A stretch of DNA of 64,000 nt from Chaetoderma sp. LZ-2023a (GCA_034401795.1 CM067365.1:13187666-13251665), one strand, 5' to 3'; numbered from the stretch's first letter, positions 35,173-49,600 are shown. Numbers and translations are program-made. Notes: a model not told the origin generated them from the sequence alone.

Positions 35173-35881
35173 CAGTATATAGCTTACCTTCTGAAGAGGT
35201 TGTTTTGTTAAGTACAGTAAATATAAAGGCTGGAAAACCGACACACATTTATATAATTGTTTTTATTTGAGCCTATAGCAGCCTATACACCTGCAGTCCA
35301 GCTCAGAAATAACCGATCATGTTTCCAAAACAAAATAAACGCATACTGTTGAACATTTTGAACTTCTACATGTACTTAGGCAGCAATGCCTTTAAATCCA
35401 ATGGACCGTTTCCAAGTTTATCCATCCATCATATGACGTCATAATCAACTACGTGACATGTACATCTAGGATGACGTCATAATCAACTAGATGTCATGAG
35501 TACTTCGATGTAGTCCTTCTTTAATGCTTAATAGTCCAACACGTACGAATTGTATGTCTTTACCACTTAATAAAGTGTTGAAAATTTTGAAACCAATTTG
35601 ACTCAAAATATTTAACAGCTAATGTGTATAGTTTTCTGGAAATTGATAATCAGGCCATTCATGGATCGATCGATCCCAACATGAGTGAGGTGTGGGTGGA
35701 GCTTAGCTAGAGATGGGTGGGGTATGGCTAAAACTGGAAAGGTCCATTACATGACCAAATATTCAACAGAACATTTCTTACATCATGTTCAAAATTGTTC
35801 TATTTTGGAACCATTCTAAGTTATTCCTGAGCTACACTATACAGGTAGTTAATTATAGGTCCAGATTTCCAGCCTTTCAGG

Positions 35882-35908
<27 letters not shown>
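35882..35908. repeat. (TA)n microsatellite
   Basis: Thirteen TA units directly left of a family 2 foldback. Confidence 0.95.
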
Positions 35909-35912
<4 letters not shown>

Positions 35913-35915
35913 CAC

Positions 35916-36070
35916 TTAACCCGTACCACTCTGATGTCAGTTTCTAATTTTCAAATTAAATTAAAATATGAACTAGTGTTGATTTGTCAACAAATTTGGT
36001 GGAAGAAGATGGTGCTTTGTTATTGAGACAGTAAAAGATAGAATATTGACATCAGAGTGGTAAGGGTTAA
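35916..36070. repeat. Foldback family 2, intact TTAA at both ends
   Basis: TTAA (35916-35919) is followed by CCCGTACCACTCTGATGTC. The right end GACATCAGAGTGGTAAGGG is followed by TTAA (36067-36070). The centre is shorter than in other copies (155 bp against about 207-213). Confidence 0.8.
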
Positions 36071-36880
36071 AGATGAGGTCAGAAATACACGTCCAAGGGG
36101 TTAAAATCTATCAATACTGTCTGAAACACAGCACACTACTGTAAGTTAAGTATTATCTCAAACACGACACAGCAGTGCAACCACCTTGCAATACTGTCAA
36201 CGTGACACAGCAAGATAAAATCACATAATATACATGATATATAGTAATAGTAGACCAACTATCAGCTGTACAGACATATACGGTATTTACCTTCATACTT
36301 TAATCACAAATCAAGTTACAACTTATACATAAATGTGTTTATTTTCAAACAAAGTCCTTCTGCTCGTTGCTCATACTGATTTCCAGAGGCTGTGCATGGT
36401 ATAACAGTGATGCCATCACGCAACACAACACAAATCACAACAAAGTGCACAAATCCAATGTGGCGTACTCGTGCAACAATCTAGTAACACTGTCTCATGC
36501 ATCATAGCTGTATTATCTGACAATAAAATCTCAAACACAGCAGTGAAACACTGTCTGGCAATAATGTCTCAAACATTCCGCATCACTACATAAATATATG
36601 TGCATAATCATCTGGCAATACCATCTTACAAAAGGTCACAGCATTTAACGAATTGCATCCCCACTAGTCTTAAATCTGGAAACAATCATTTTATGACTAA
36701 CAGATTTATTCGGTGTCTGTTTATTAGCAATACTTGCTAATGTTTCACAACTGTCAACATGTCAAACACATTCAGTATTAATACATCTTCAGCAGAGGCT
36801 AACATCTTCAATTCAGTGCTCTTAACCATCTGCTTGCTGAATATTCTGAAGGCTACATCTCCCCTGGGGTTTAACGCTGG
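36071..36880. other. Intergenic or distal 3' UTR of INSIG
   Basis: Repetitive CA-rich stretch with ACACAGCA and CAATACTGTC words (36120-36640). Reverse-strand AATAAA signals at 36710-36705 and 36725-36720 are candidate INSIG polyadenylation signals, but the transcript end cannot be fixed from sequence. Confidence 0.35.
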
Positions 36881-36888
36881 ACATGTGG

Positions 36889-36974
36889 AAAATTTTGAAA
36901 ACAATTTGACTGAAAGTTGGTGGTGGCTAAGCCACCAACAACTCAGTCAAATTGTTGTCAAAATATTCAGCAGG
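36889..36974. repeat. Foldback family 3, near-perfect
   Basis: GAAAATTTTGAAAACAATTTGACT, in pieces, pairs with AGTCAAATTGTTGTCAAAAT. The centre GTGGTGGCTAAGCCACCAAC is itself a perfect hairpin. Confidence 0.75.
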
Positions 36975-37060
36975 TGCAGAGTTATTGCCCATTGACTGTA
37001 TTGTCAGGTAGCTTGCAGCAATCAGACAATTAAAACATGTCCGATAATTGATTATGGTCA

Positions 37061-37097
37061 TGATGATGATGACGATGATGATGATGATGATGATGAT
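37061..37097. repeat. (GAT)n microsatellite
   Basis: About 12 GAT/GAC units, in the likely 3' UTR region of INSIG on the opposite strand. Confidence 0.9.
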
Positions 37098-37279
37098 GCA
37101 CTGGCAATGGATCCAATTATATTGATATGTGTGTGTGAGATATTAGCATCGCTGCGGCCGGATAATACAATGGCCACTGATGACGATGCTGATGAGCTGG
37201 TGGCTGTAAATGACATTGGAAGAAGCACTACCCAGCAGGAGAATAAAGATGACAATGACTAAGTAGATGACTAGCGTTA

Positions 37280-37306
37280 TCAATCCAGCTTTTCTTTATC
37301 GTCATA
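37280..37306 (-). CDS. INSIG: INSIG last coding exon
   Basis: After the acceptor TTTCCTTTTTCAG, the exon encodes YDDKEKLD then TGA (37282-37280), completing the C-terminal tail after ...RRLAM. The tail begins with Tyr as in vertebrate Insig-2. Confidence 0.85.
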   Translation of the reverse strand, partial: YDDKEKLD

Positions 37307-40300
37307 CTGAAAAAGGAAATTATATATATAATTATAATATATTAACCCTTTAATGATCAAATTTTGTCAAGACAAAAATTTTAATATCTGCCTACATGTA
37401 GTGACTGTCCAAGAGAACACAATTTTCGAAAATTTATCATTGGAATGACTGGCTCGTTTATCGAGCCAATCATTCCAGTGGTAAATTTTCAAAAATTATA
37501 TTCTCTTTGGCCTGTAAATGGACATTCCACAAAACCATAGCAGAGGCTGGGCTTTGGCCGGTACGACCACTACAGGGCTAAACATGTAACCAAGCATTCT
37601 ATAAGTATTGGTACAAATTACAATACATGTCTCATACCTGGTGGTAGAAATTTTCAGAGATTGGCAAAGCGGGTCAAGAGTCCTATGCTCGGTCCTTTCA
37701 AGTGTCTTAGAATACAATCTCGTGAGCTAAAACATGCGAAACTCTAACATGCTTTTTACTCCGTTACAATAAAGCAATGTACCAATTTTCAGTCGACTAT
37801 ATTGCAGGAATGTGAATCAAAGTGAGGAAAAACATATATTTCGTATTTCTTAAGTCAAAACAGGGTATAACTCCATCAACGAACTTATGAAAATGTGTGA
37901 AAATAACTTGCTCTGTACTCTGTTATAATTAAGCAATGTACCAATTTTCAGCTGAATATCTTGAAGGTGTACAAAGAAGTACTTATTTCATAAGTCAAAA
38001 GTCGTACAGTAACTTGATAGCTTAAAGTAAAGCAATGCACATGTACCAATTTTCAGTTGGAAGGGGTGTGAAAAAGGTATTGAAAACAAACTATAGGCAG
38101 ACAGATGGATGGAGGGAGAAAAACGGATAGTCCCCCACCCCAGGTTTACTGGTAAAGGACTAAAACTAGAGGTTACAGGGCATATGGTTAATAAACTGCC
38201 TTAAAGAACCAGCCAAACAGGTCATCCCGCCAGTTAGGCTTGCACGATATTGTCCTAGGAAGTATCGCGATATATCGCGGCGGGAAAATCACGATATTTC
38301 GATATATCGTATAGCTTATTGTATGGCACGAATTCACGGGCGAATTGGTCTTGGGTTGAGTTGGACTGCACGGTGTGGCTTATGTAGACATGTCGGCTTC
38401 CCTATGAGAATTCATATCAGTTTTAACCGAATATGACTTCTAATTGGTAAATTTCAACAAAAACATTAAATGCCAAGATGCTTAAGGAACGATCGTTAAC
38501 AACACGAAAATAGGAAATTTCCCGGTGTAAATCTTTGATGCCTTACACCTTGGCTTAATGTATACCTTGTCCATCATTGCGGGAGTGAAATTATTACATT
38601 AGACAACCCAAATATTACGTTCTGTTATAACCATCGTTTATTAGATCAAAATCAATCTAAAAATTTGACATTTCATATCGTCTTTGTGAAAATGTACAAA
38701 TCACGTGATATTAGATCCATAGATATCTAATGTTTAGATCTGATCCGCATTTACCGAGTACCCGTTTACTAATAATAGTTAGCCTTCAGAAACATCTTGG
38801 ATAGTTCACCTTGCAGGCTAAGGCGTGTATACTGTCATTTAGCTATCATATTTGTGAACGCACCACCTCTCGCCTTCAAAAGCAGGAGAGCGAACAAAAT
38901 CATGTGATTTATACATTTTACGAATAATAGTTAGCCTTCAGAAACATCTCGGATAGTTCACCTTGCAGGCTAAGGTGTGTATACCGTCTCATTTAGCTAT
39001 CACATTTGTGAACGCACCACCTCTCGCCTCCAAAAACAGGAGCGCAAGCAATATCACGTGATTTATATATTTTCGCGACGCCATTTATTGTCAAATTTAG
39101 GATTAATTTAGATTTTATAAACCATTCTTATTAAGAAATATATAATATTTATACAGTCCCAGGTAATAATTTCACTCAGGCGATCATGGTTTTGAGGTAT
39201 ACAGTACCGCGCCAAGAAATTATACCGGTAAATTGCGTTCAATTTTCGTATTATTAGTCCATCTTTTAAAACAATTTTAAAGAATGAACTTCAACTTTCT
39301 CTTGACCTATTCCTAATATAAGCCCACCCCTCTCGCAAAGATGTTGGTTTGGAAATAAATTGAACAGCTTGTGGTAATAGAAGGCTACGCTACAAATACA
39401 TGACAGCTAGGCAGAATATGACGTGACAGTAAAATTTGTGCGATATTTCGATTTTTTCAAAATCACATCGTAAACAATTGTGGCTGAAAAGAAATCGCGC
39501 CCGTCAAGAGTAACCCATTAAAACTCAAATTTGATCAATCTGATAATTTCAATTTTCTCATAAGTTAACATATTACCAAAACAATACAGAAATGTTCTGT
39601 TTAATATTTTGGACTTAGTTTGATTGGAAGCCATTGCTCCTTAAGACAGGTAAGACAGCAATGGCATCCAATCAAACTAAGTTCAAAATGTTCAAGAATA
39701 TATTTGATTTTAGGGGTTGGGAGATAACGACCATTATGCTTACCATTGCTAATCGTCGGCCAATATTTCCCATTGTCACACCACCAGAAAAGAATATACA
39801 AGGTAGCCAGGAGCGGACGTATAGAAAATCTGGCTCAGTATATCTGAAACGGAAAACCAATAAAACATTTATAATATAGTGTGCAAAGAGCAGCTAGGAC
39901 AACAAGGTAACATGTTTCAAAATAAAATAAAACCTACTGTTGAACATTTTTAACATGCAAAGAAACTGGTGTACAGTTTTCAACAATTTTGGTGGACGAT
40001 GTTGATGTCTATGACAGCAGCATCTTCCACGAAATTTGTTGAAAAATAAACACCAGTTCAACTTTTACTTTAATTTGAAAATTTAAAATTTTGGCATCAG
40101 GGTGGTAAGGGTTAAGGCAGCAATGGTTTCCAATCCAACTAGAAAATGTTGTTTGAGTCAGAGGGCCCCGCAATCACTGGAAATACATTTCTCTATGACA
40201 GGGCTTAAAAAATGCCCATATTGTCCGGACATGTCCGAGAATTGTCTTCGATGACTGGTAAATGTGATATCCAGTCGGACAGCCATGTATGTATTTTGTT

Positions 40301-40591
40301 AAATCATTGTGAATAAAAAAACCATGCAAATGTAGATCTAATATAAGTCGTAATATCCCAATTTCAGCAGTTTGTGCAAATAAAAAAAATTTGTGAGTTA
40401 AATAACGTATAAATGTTAAATAAAACGAGATTTGAAACAAAATTTTGCAATACACTAACTTCACGGACATACCATCCAAATTACGTCACTTCCTTGTATG
40501 ATACAACTATCAACAGGAAAAAGTTATTTAAACGGGTACCAAATATGTGGATTGGATTGAATGTATAATACTCGGTTAGCATCACGAAATG

Positions 40592-40627
<36 letters not shown>

Positions 40628-43600
40628 ATTCTGAGTTCCCGACTCCAATATTTCAGGTCCGTAAAATGCAGACGATTCTACCAAGTAGCTTCCGCAATAC
40701 GATGAGTTTACGTTGTCACCCTCGTAGCTACTCGAAGCTCCCTTCCTATATATGTGAATTGAGCAAGTCTCTACCCGGGTACTAATATTAGCATCATAGC
40801 GCTACTCGAGTAATGACCTAAACTTGTCATACAAAGGGAGACAATAAGCGGTAGCTGATAAATCCCGGGATTTCTATTTTATCTCGATGACATTTTATGT
40901 CAAAATCTGGATTAATTTTGATGAAATAAACTGTTTATTAAAGTATGCGCAATATTTAGGCATTCCCAATTAATAATTTCACTCCCGCGATGATTGATAT
41001 AAGGTATACAATAAGCATAGCCGTAAGATGGTAAGATTTTCTAGCGTGAATTGTGTTCTATTTTCGTGCTATTCTTTGTACATCTGTATCATTTCCCCCC
41101 AATTTTTTTGTGAAATATACATAATAGAAGTCGCCCCCACCCCTTACTTGGAGCCCTAGATTTAGAAAATTTGTCCTATTAGAAGCTGATAACACATGCA
41201 TTTTTTCTGCTGCTGCCCCCCCCCACCCCCTTCCAAAGTGGCATGTCCGGCTGTGAAAATTCTGTTTCTGAAGCCCTGCTCTATGAATAGGTAGCAATTT
41301 TATTCAAAGCCATAAAATTATTAAAAATAAAAAATAATTTTTTTTAAATCCAGGAAATTGACAAATCTATATTTAGGTGAATCCTCCAAAAGGCACGTCT
41401 GCCTATCATAAAGAAGCTACATGTAAGTTTCATTAAATTATTTTAAGAGTTCCATGTGATATGCCGCTTACGAGAATATTGACAAAAATCGTGAGTTTTT
41501 AAAAAAGACAATTTTCACCCTAAATATTGAACCTATAAAAGAGAAAGAACAGCACATTCAGCCAACATAAAGAAGTCACCTGCCAAGTTTCATTAAATTA
41601 TTTTAAGCGATTCTGTATGATATGGTGTTTACGTGGAAATTGACAAAAATCTTGAGTTTTTGCATTAAAAAGCCCATTTTCACCCAAAATATTGGACCTA
41701 TAAAGGTGACTTCTTCACAAGGCACATCTGCGTATTATAACTGAGGCATACAACAAGGTTAATTAAAATATCTGAAGCGGTTCTACATATGGTGTTTACA
41801 AGGAAATTTATAAAAATCATGTTTTTCCACTAAAAAGCATATTATTTTCATCCAAAATATTGGATCTATAAGGGTTTATTTACTCTTCAAAAGGCAGATC
41901 TAGCCATCATAACGAAGCGGCAAAGCCACCTGCCAAGTTTCATTAAATTATTCTGTATGACATGAGTCTAGAAGAAATTGACCAAAATCTTGAGTTTTTA
42001 CATTAAACAGCCCATTTCTGTTGAATTCCATTAATATATCTGAAGTGGTTCTATATGATATGCTGTTTAGGAGATATTGTGGACCGACAGACAGACACTG
42101 TGATTACTATAGGGCTTCCGCACCGTGCAGTGCCCTAATTATGTTAAAAGTATTCCACAGAACATTTCATACATCGTGTTCAAAATTGTAGATACCGGTA
42201 CAACATGTTTCTGTTTTTGAATCAACTTATTTCTGAGCAGTATTGTACATGTATTCCCTTCACAACCGAACACGTTAACCAGTGGAGCCATTGCTCTACA
42301 TTGTCATCAAACATCTGTTACAGACTTACACCCATTTTTGGTAAGAACAAATGCTACAATAGGGTCTTAACACTTAACAGCGAACACGGCTAAAATGGTT
42401 TCTGCATTGGTCTTGAAAAATTTCCATTTGCTGACCAATAGAAGAATATCTTTGAAAATGTACCACTGGAATGCCTGGCGTGAAAACCGAGCCAGTCATT
42501 CCAGGTCAAAGTTTTACAAAATAGTCTTTATTGGTCTCATTCGGCGGAAAAATCTAAATTTTATTGCCCAATCATGGGCTATAACTTATTTATAAGACAG
42601 TTGACCGAGGTCACACTGACATAAGCTTGAGTAGTCCTTCGAGCCAGGTGAGCTAATGATGATCTATGGTGTAGACACGTGTATTGTCCATATCACCCCT
42701 TTAGCGCTCAAGCCAACCCAAAACAGGTTATACAGCACACGGTCTTAGTACATACTGTACACTGAATACATGTATCCAATTTGCAGACCAAGAGAACAAT
42801 ATTTTTGAAAATGTATCACTCGAATGATTGGCTCGATAATCATAGTATTCTCTTGGTTTGCAAACAGACATATTTCTATGAAAAAATAGGTTAAATGGCT
42901 AAATTCATCCGGGAACTAGACATCTAGGTTATCTTATTTCAAGATTAATACTCAAACACACGATTAGCCATGAAATGGGCAAGTACATGCCAAGAGAATG
43001 CTATATGTATGTTTGTAAATAAAATGACTTCCTCAGTTATCTTGTGCTAAATTTTCAAAAATATTATCCTGCCTGGCCTGCAAAAAGACATTTTCCAAGA
43101 CCCATGCCATGATTGCTGATGATGATTACAAGTGGTCAGCTTGACCACTAAACTGGTCATCTTAGACATGATTATCTCTTTAACCCTCAAATTTGTTCAA
43201 CAGAAAATTTTGAGATTTTCTCAAATTTTATGACCGTAATGATCGGGCTGATTTCATTCCAGTGAAATTTTCAAAAAAATAGGCTTCTCTTGGTCTGCAA
43301 ATGGACATTTCTCAAGACCACTGCAGAAGCCATTTATGACCAACTTGCATGTTAAAAGGTTAATAGATTGATTGAATGAATACGATGTGAAATGTGTCAC
43401 GTCTGTGATAACACAGATGTTTAGATAATCAAGGTACATTGTACATGTATAATATATTACTAATTCAAGCCAGTTAATCATGTTTCCGGGGTGGTGGCAA
43501 TAGTTTGATAAGAAAATGTCACGCTAAAGAAGGACGCTAAAGAAGGACGATTATTGATATTGTTCTAGTACATATGTATACAAGTATGTACTTCAAATTA

Positions 43601-46600
43601 CTCGATTACATCAACACTTTTCATGCCTTTCTGCCGCTTTTATGTGGTGGATGTCGAGGGAGGTAACACCAGTCTTAATCCTTAGCACTCTAGTCAGATT
43701 TAAAAATTTTTAAATTGAATTAAAAGATGAACTGGTGTACATTTTTCAACAAATTTAGTGCAAGATGTTACCGTCGTAGACAGCAACCTCATTCACAAAA
43801 ATTGTTGAAAACTGAACACCAGTTTCTTTGCTATTGCCACAGCAAAAGATAGAATATTGACATTAGTGTGGTAAGGGTTAAATACGTATTAACCCTTTAA
43901 CCCTCAAATTTATTCAAGAAAATTTCAACTTTCTCATAGAAAATTTCCATTTGCAGACAAAGAGAATGCTTTTTTTGAAAATTTATCCCTGGAATGACTG
44001 GCTCAGTAAACGTGCCAGTCATTCCAGTGGTAAATTTTCAAAAATAGTCTTCTCTTGGCCTCCAAATGGACATTTCCCAAGACCACTGCAGAAGCCGTAT
44101 TCAGCTGATATGAGTGCTAAAGGCTTAAAAGAGCAATTACACTCATTAAGATATCCCATGAATATGCATTCTCAATGTCTGACAAGAGTTATCTCTAGAA
44201 CCAAGGATTACGCCCCTTGATGTCTGACTAGAAAAGTGTTAATGACGACCGTCTGCTCGTAAACATGTGACCACGTGATATGATAGGGTCTGATTTCTAA
44301 GTGAGTTATCAGCATAACCAGCACCTCGTGACACGGGTCACCGCGTGTTTAGAATATCATGTCATGTATCGGGTGACAAATACTTGACACACGCTAACTA
44401 CAGAACAACTCAGAAATAACACAATGGAGGAAATGTACAGCTTTAGCTATGCCCACAGAACATTTCCTACATGTATTTATAATGTTAAAATTTGCACTAA
44501 CTAACATGTTTTGGCTTTCTCTGTAAAAACATTTCCTTTATTTTTTAGTTATCCTGTTGTCCTGTAACTCACTAACGCACCATCCTGCAGGATCACTTAC
44601 ATCTAGTACATGTATCAACAACAATATTGGCTGATATTTATTTAACATGTGTCGATGTATGAAAGACTAAGCGTGAATGAAAATATGTTTTAATCTATAT
44701 CAACCCTTTATAGCTCTCAAATTTGATCAAAAAAATTTCAAACTTTCTTAGAATATATCCACTTGCGGACCGAGATTAAATTTCAAAATTTACCGCTGGA
44801 CATGCTGGAATGACTTGATCAACATTTAAAGTTTTCTCTTGATCTGCAAATGTGTTTCACAAAACCGCTTCAGAAACTGTCTTAGCCAACTTGAGCGTTA
44901 ACCCTGTAACACTTATATCAGCCAAAAACGGATTCTGCAGTGGTCTTAAGAAATGTCCATTTGCAAGACCAGGTGAAGACTATTTTTGAAAATTTACAAC
45001 TGGAATGACTGGCTCGATAACCAAGCCAGTTATTCCAGTCATAAATTTTCAAAAATAGTCTTCACCTGGTCTTGTAAATGGACATTTTGTATGAGAAAAT
45101 TGAAATTTTCTTGAATAAATTCAAGTGTTAACACTCAAGCTGGACAAGAACAGCTTCTGCTTTAGGATTTACTACTGGAATTCTATTGGTAAATGTTCAA
45201 AAATAATATCTTGGTCAGCGAATAGACATTTTATATGAGAAAATGCGACTTTTCTTGAATAAATTCGAGTGTTAACGGGTCAAGAACATGTGAATACGGT
45301 TGTTTTCTAGTAATCACTTACTTATAAATGCCATTATATACAAGTAGTTGAGTAACAAATGTGGCAAGAACAGCGATTCCGACTCCGAGCCCAAAGCCGC
45401 TACGGGAGCGATCAAATAACCACCACAATCCTATAGACATTGCAGACAAACTTAGAGATAATTGCATATTATTTGCAAAATCGATTTTCTGTAGAAGTAG
45501 TTAAGGAAATTAGATGTTTAGCATCTCATACAAGCAAGACAAGAAATACCCAATTAGCCAATATTCTTTTCGGGTAACAGGAGACCTACACTTATAACTC
45601 CTGATGCAAGAAATTACCCCCTTTAATGGTTATAATTTGAAAAGAAAATTAAAATATTTGGGTAGCGAATGTCCTTTTGCTGGCCAAGAGACCATTTTGT
45701 GCAAATTTACCACTAGAATGACCGACTCGAGTCGGTTATTCCATTGATAAATTGTCAAAAAACTCTTATCTTAGACTGATAATGGAACTCCAAGACATCT
45801 ACAGAGGCCAGTTCTGGACGGCTTGACTACGAAATGGTTAAACAAAAAAACCAATCGCTGGTCAAAAGACATCTTTCAAGTTTTAAAAGCTATGGTCAAG
45901 CCAGCCAAAACAGCCTTTGCAGTGCCATGGAGAAATTTTGTCCATGTTTACAAATCAAGAAGAAATTTCACTGATGAATGTACTGACTCGATATATCCGA
46001 GGCAGTCATTCAAGTAGTAAATTTGTAAAAATAGTACTCTTAGTTCGGAAATTGACTGTCAAAAACCCTAAATATTAATTTCCTTTAAAAATCTTGACCA
46101 TTAAAGGGTTAATATTAGTTAGTGGAAATTACAGGTCCCGGGAATAGTAAAAATAAGTAAAAATACATATAGTGACCGCATGACTGCATACATGTGTAAG
46201 ACACAATGTACATGCTCAGGGTCGAAATGTTTAAACTTATTCAAATGTATATCCTGAAATCTTACAATGGCAGGTAGAATTATGTTTAACCAGTCATGTT
46301 CAGGATATTACATATACCTGTTCAGCAACAAGTTACAGATGAAATTTTTTTCAATTTCAAGGCAACGGCATGATTGAGCTGTTGAATATTTTGCGAATAA
46401 TTTGCCTGCCGGCCATAGCTGCCCAAGGCAACGATGGCTTCCAGGCAAATTATTCACAAAATATTTGATAGATCTCCAGTCATTGCTTGTCTGTCTCTTG
46501 AAATTGAGACAACAGGGTTTCGTCAGTGTAACGGTTAATAAAGTGTACCATTCATTCTAACATTAAATACTGAGGTAGATTATAAGTTATTTTATAGAAA

Positions 46601-49600
46601 AACTGAAATTTAGTGCAGGTACATGTACACACACAATATTTTATCAGTTAACCCTAAAGTTACCTTTGACAGGTAGACAAATATTTCGCTCCCTGATATA
46701 GGGCTGTGCGGTATACCGGTATTGGAACCATCACCAGTTTTGTAGACGTGACGGTTCGAAAACCAGTGTCATTGTCTCATAACCGTAAAACCGCATATTT
46801 ATGAAAACCTGGTTTTGGCAATATATCTTTTTAAATATTGTGTTTGAATTGCATAAAATAAATCCATATGGCTAATTATTATATAAAGTACGCTAAATAA
46901 ACCAGGGAATATGATTATTTTCCATTTGTATATCGCGAGAATGTTGCTCGATCGTATTGCCACATACGTTCAGAAATTGTAATCGGCTAGAGTTTTATTA
47001 AATTCTATGATACCTGTACATGCTTGAAAGCGCATCATAAGCGATCTAGTCCTCCTGATATCTATTATAAATTCTGAACACGTGTTTGATAACTATCTTA
47101 ATAATTGGGTCAATAAATTTGATTTACTACGCATGTAAACACGTATGGAATAAATAGATTTGTATCTCGTGACCGTATTACGACGGCTAAATTCTAAGCC
47201 TGTGCAAACAAGGAATCCAGGTCAGTTTATTGCTATATAAAATAATAGCATTTTGAGCAGGTCGCTCACCCCCAATTGGTCGCCTAGCAATTTGCCAAGA
47301 CATTTTAACTGTCTGGCTGCCGAGATTTTAACGGACGAAAAATTGTTTTCAAAATATGCAGCAGGTCCATAATTATTTCCTGTTGAAATAATTTTCCGGT
47401 GGCTTGCAGCAGCAAAACAGTTAACACTCCACTTGTGAGTGTGAAGTGACTGAATAGAGCTACTGCACCTGTATTTGTTTAACGCTTATCTTTGAGAATA
47501 CATTCTTTATTAATGTCTACCACTATGTTATTTGTATTATGCCATGGAATATCTTCGATAGTTATTTGGAAACAAATAATGGATGTCAAGTTCTTGCTAT
47601 CTTAGGCAGCATCATGTTTCATTAAAAAAATTGTTAAAATCATCAATTTAGAGAAAATATATGTAGACCCATGCTTGTCTAAGGATAAAATGGTTCAAGT
47701 CTGTCATAATGGTCAGATTCCTGTTAGACTGCTAGTCTGCGTAGTAAGCTCCCCTACATTCTTAAATAAACTTAACCATTGAAGTTGAGATGTGTATAGC
47801 AGGGCGAGTCCACTTTTAGGCATGACTGTAATAGCATTAATAACTGCACAGAGGGTGTGAGCCAATCAGAATGCTGTGCGCGGTGTATTTCTAAAATATG
47901 CGCTTATTATTTGCACACCATTTCTGGTAAATGCACGCATCCAATTCTGGTAAATGCTAGGAATGTTTTTCGCGGGGAGTTTTATGTGAGAGTGCATATA
48001 AATATATGTGTTCAGGGTAATTTTTATGTAGCCTATATTCACCAGCTTTCACTAAAGATAATATGATTACAGATTGGAGGCTATCACAAAATAGTCTATT
48101 TTCGTGGTACGGTTACGTGCGATTGAGTAATATTTTTTTACTATTAGCCATCCAATAAAACCGAATATCCGGTGTCACCGTTTCATTTTTTCCAAAACCG
48201 CACAGCCCTACCCCGATACTATGGTTATTCAGATCATGATCTGGGGATCTGGTTTTTCATCTCACTTTAACCAATTAACGCTCAAACTTGTTCAAGAACA
48301 TTTAAATTTTTCATAGAAAATGCCCATTTGCAGACCAAGAGAAGACTAATTTTAAAATTTTTACCACTGGAATGACTGACTCGGTTGGCTTCGAGGCAGT
48401 CATTCCAGTGGTAAATTTTAAAAATAGTCTTCTCTTGGTCTGCAAATGGATATTTATCAAGAGTACTGGAAGCTATTTTTGGCTGATATGAGCGTTAACC
48501 ACAGTCAATACTCTATCTTTTACTGTGCCAATAGCCAAAAAAAAAATGCTGTACATTTTTCAACAATTTTGTTGAAAAATGTACACTTCCTGGATATTTA
48601 AACTCAATAATGTAAGAAATAACCTGTTGAATATTTTGAAACTACTTTGATTGGAAGCTGTTGCTGCCCAAGGCAGCAACAGCTCCCAGTCAAATAAGTT
48701 TCAAACTATTCAACAGGTTATTGGTATGGTGGTTTTGACATTAGCATACTATTTCAGTGTTGAGAAGGTTAATGTCTTAGACTATGGACAAGTATGGAGT
48801 AATACTATATGATATAGTTGTAAAAATTAAATTAAAATGGGATTGATTGCTAAAACGTAATCATCTTCCAGTGTGTTAATATCGTAAATTTATAACTAGT
48901 CAAAATAGATTTCTGAAATCATGATAGATCTGTTGGTTGGACGTGCAAACCAATCAATCATCCATCAAATCGATTAATTGGAACAACACTAGTTCATCTT
49001 TTGAATTAATTTGGAAATTTTAAATTTTGACAACAGAGTGGTAAGGGTTAAATGGTTAAGACACTGGATGTCTAACATGTCTAAGGCTTATAATGGTTCA
49101 ACATGTGACAACAAAAGGCAGACTTCCAGTGTCTAAAGTCAGACTTATTCAGGAAAACTGTTGCATACTTTGAAACAAATCTGACCAGGATCTGCTGCAG
49201 GAAAAGCGTCCAGTCAAATTAGATTAAAGAGCTACATGTAAGCTCTAATAGATGTAATATTTCCGCGTTACTGTGACATTCAGATTGATTTAACTGTCTC
49301 ACAGCTAGATGCAAGTCACCCAACAATAATTTCAATGGGCAATAAGTCAGGATCTAGTGAATATTTTGAAAACAATTTGACTGAAAGTTGTTGGTGGCTT
49401 AGCCATCAACATTTTTCAGTCAAATCATTTTCAAAATATTCAGAGTTAAGGCCCATGGAAAATGTAGTCTGCAGAAATTCAGCAGGCAGACAGTCTGTAT
49501 GCATGTGTTTCTGCATTGTAATAATAAATCTAGGGTGCGTGTAAACGTTTCATGATATGTACGTGTTTAATCTTGTTTGGGTGTACTGCGTGCAGCATGG

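Noticed and set aside
35480-35520. Plausible host-gene promoter at CRE-like ATGACGTCATAATC words
   Set aside because: The word is duplicated at 35432 and 35468 and a related copy lies near 56050, so it belongs to a dispersed repeat.
38237-39500. Second hAT-like element starting TAGGCTTGCACGATAT
   Set aside because: No matching inverted right end or 8-bp target duplication could be found, so only the internal duplication is reported.
40561-40785. Frame with alternating Ile-Tyr
   Set aside because: Caused by the (TA)n microsatellite.
43889-45131. Regularly spaced repeats suggestive of a CRISPR-like array
   Set aside because: Spacing is irregular, units are long palindromes with TTAA flanks, and the sequence is clearly eukaryotic.
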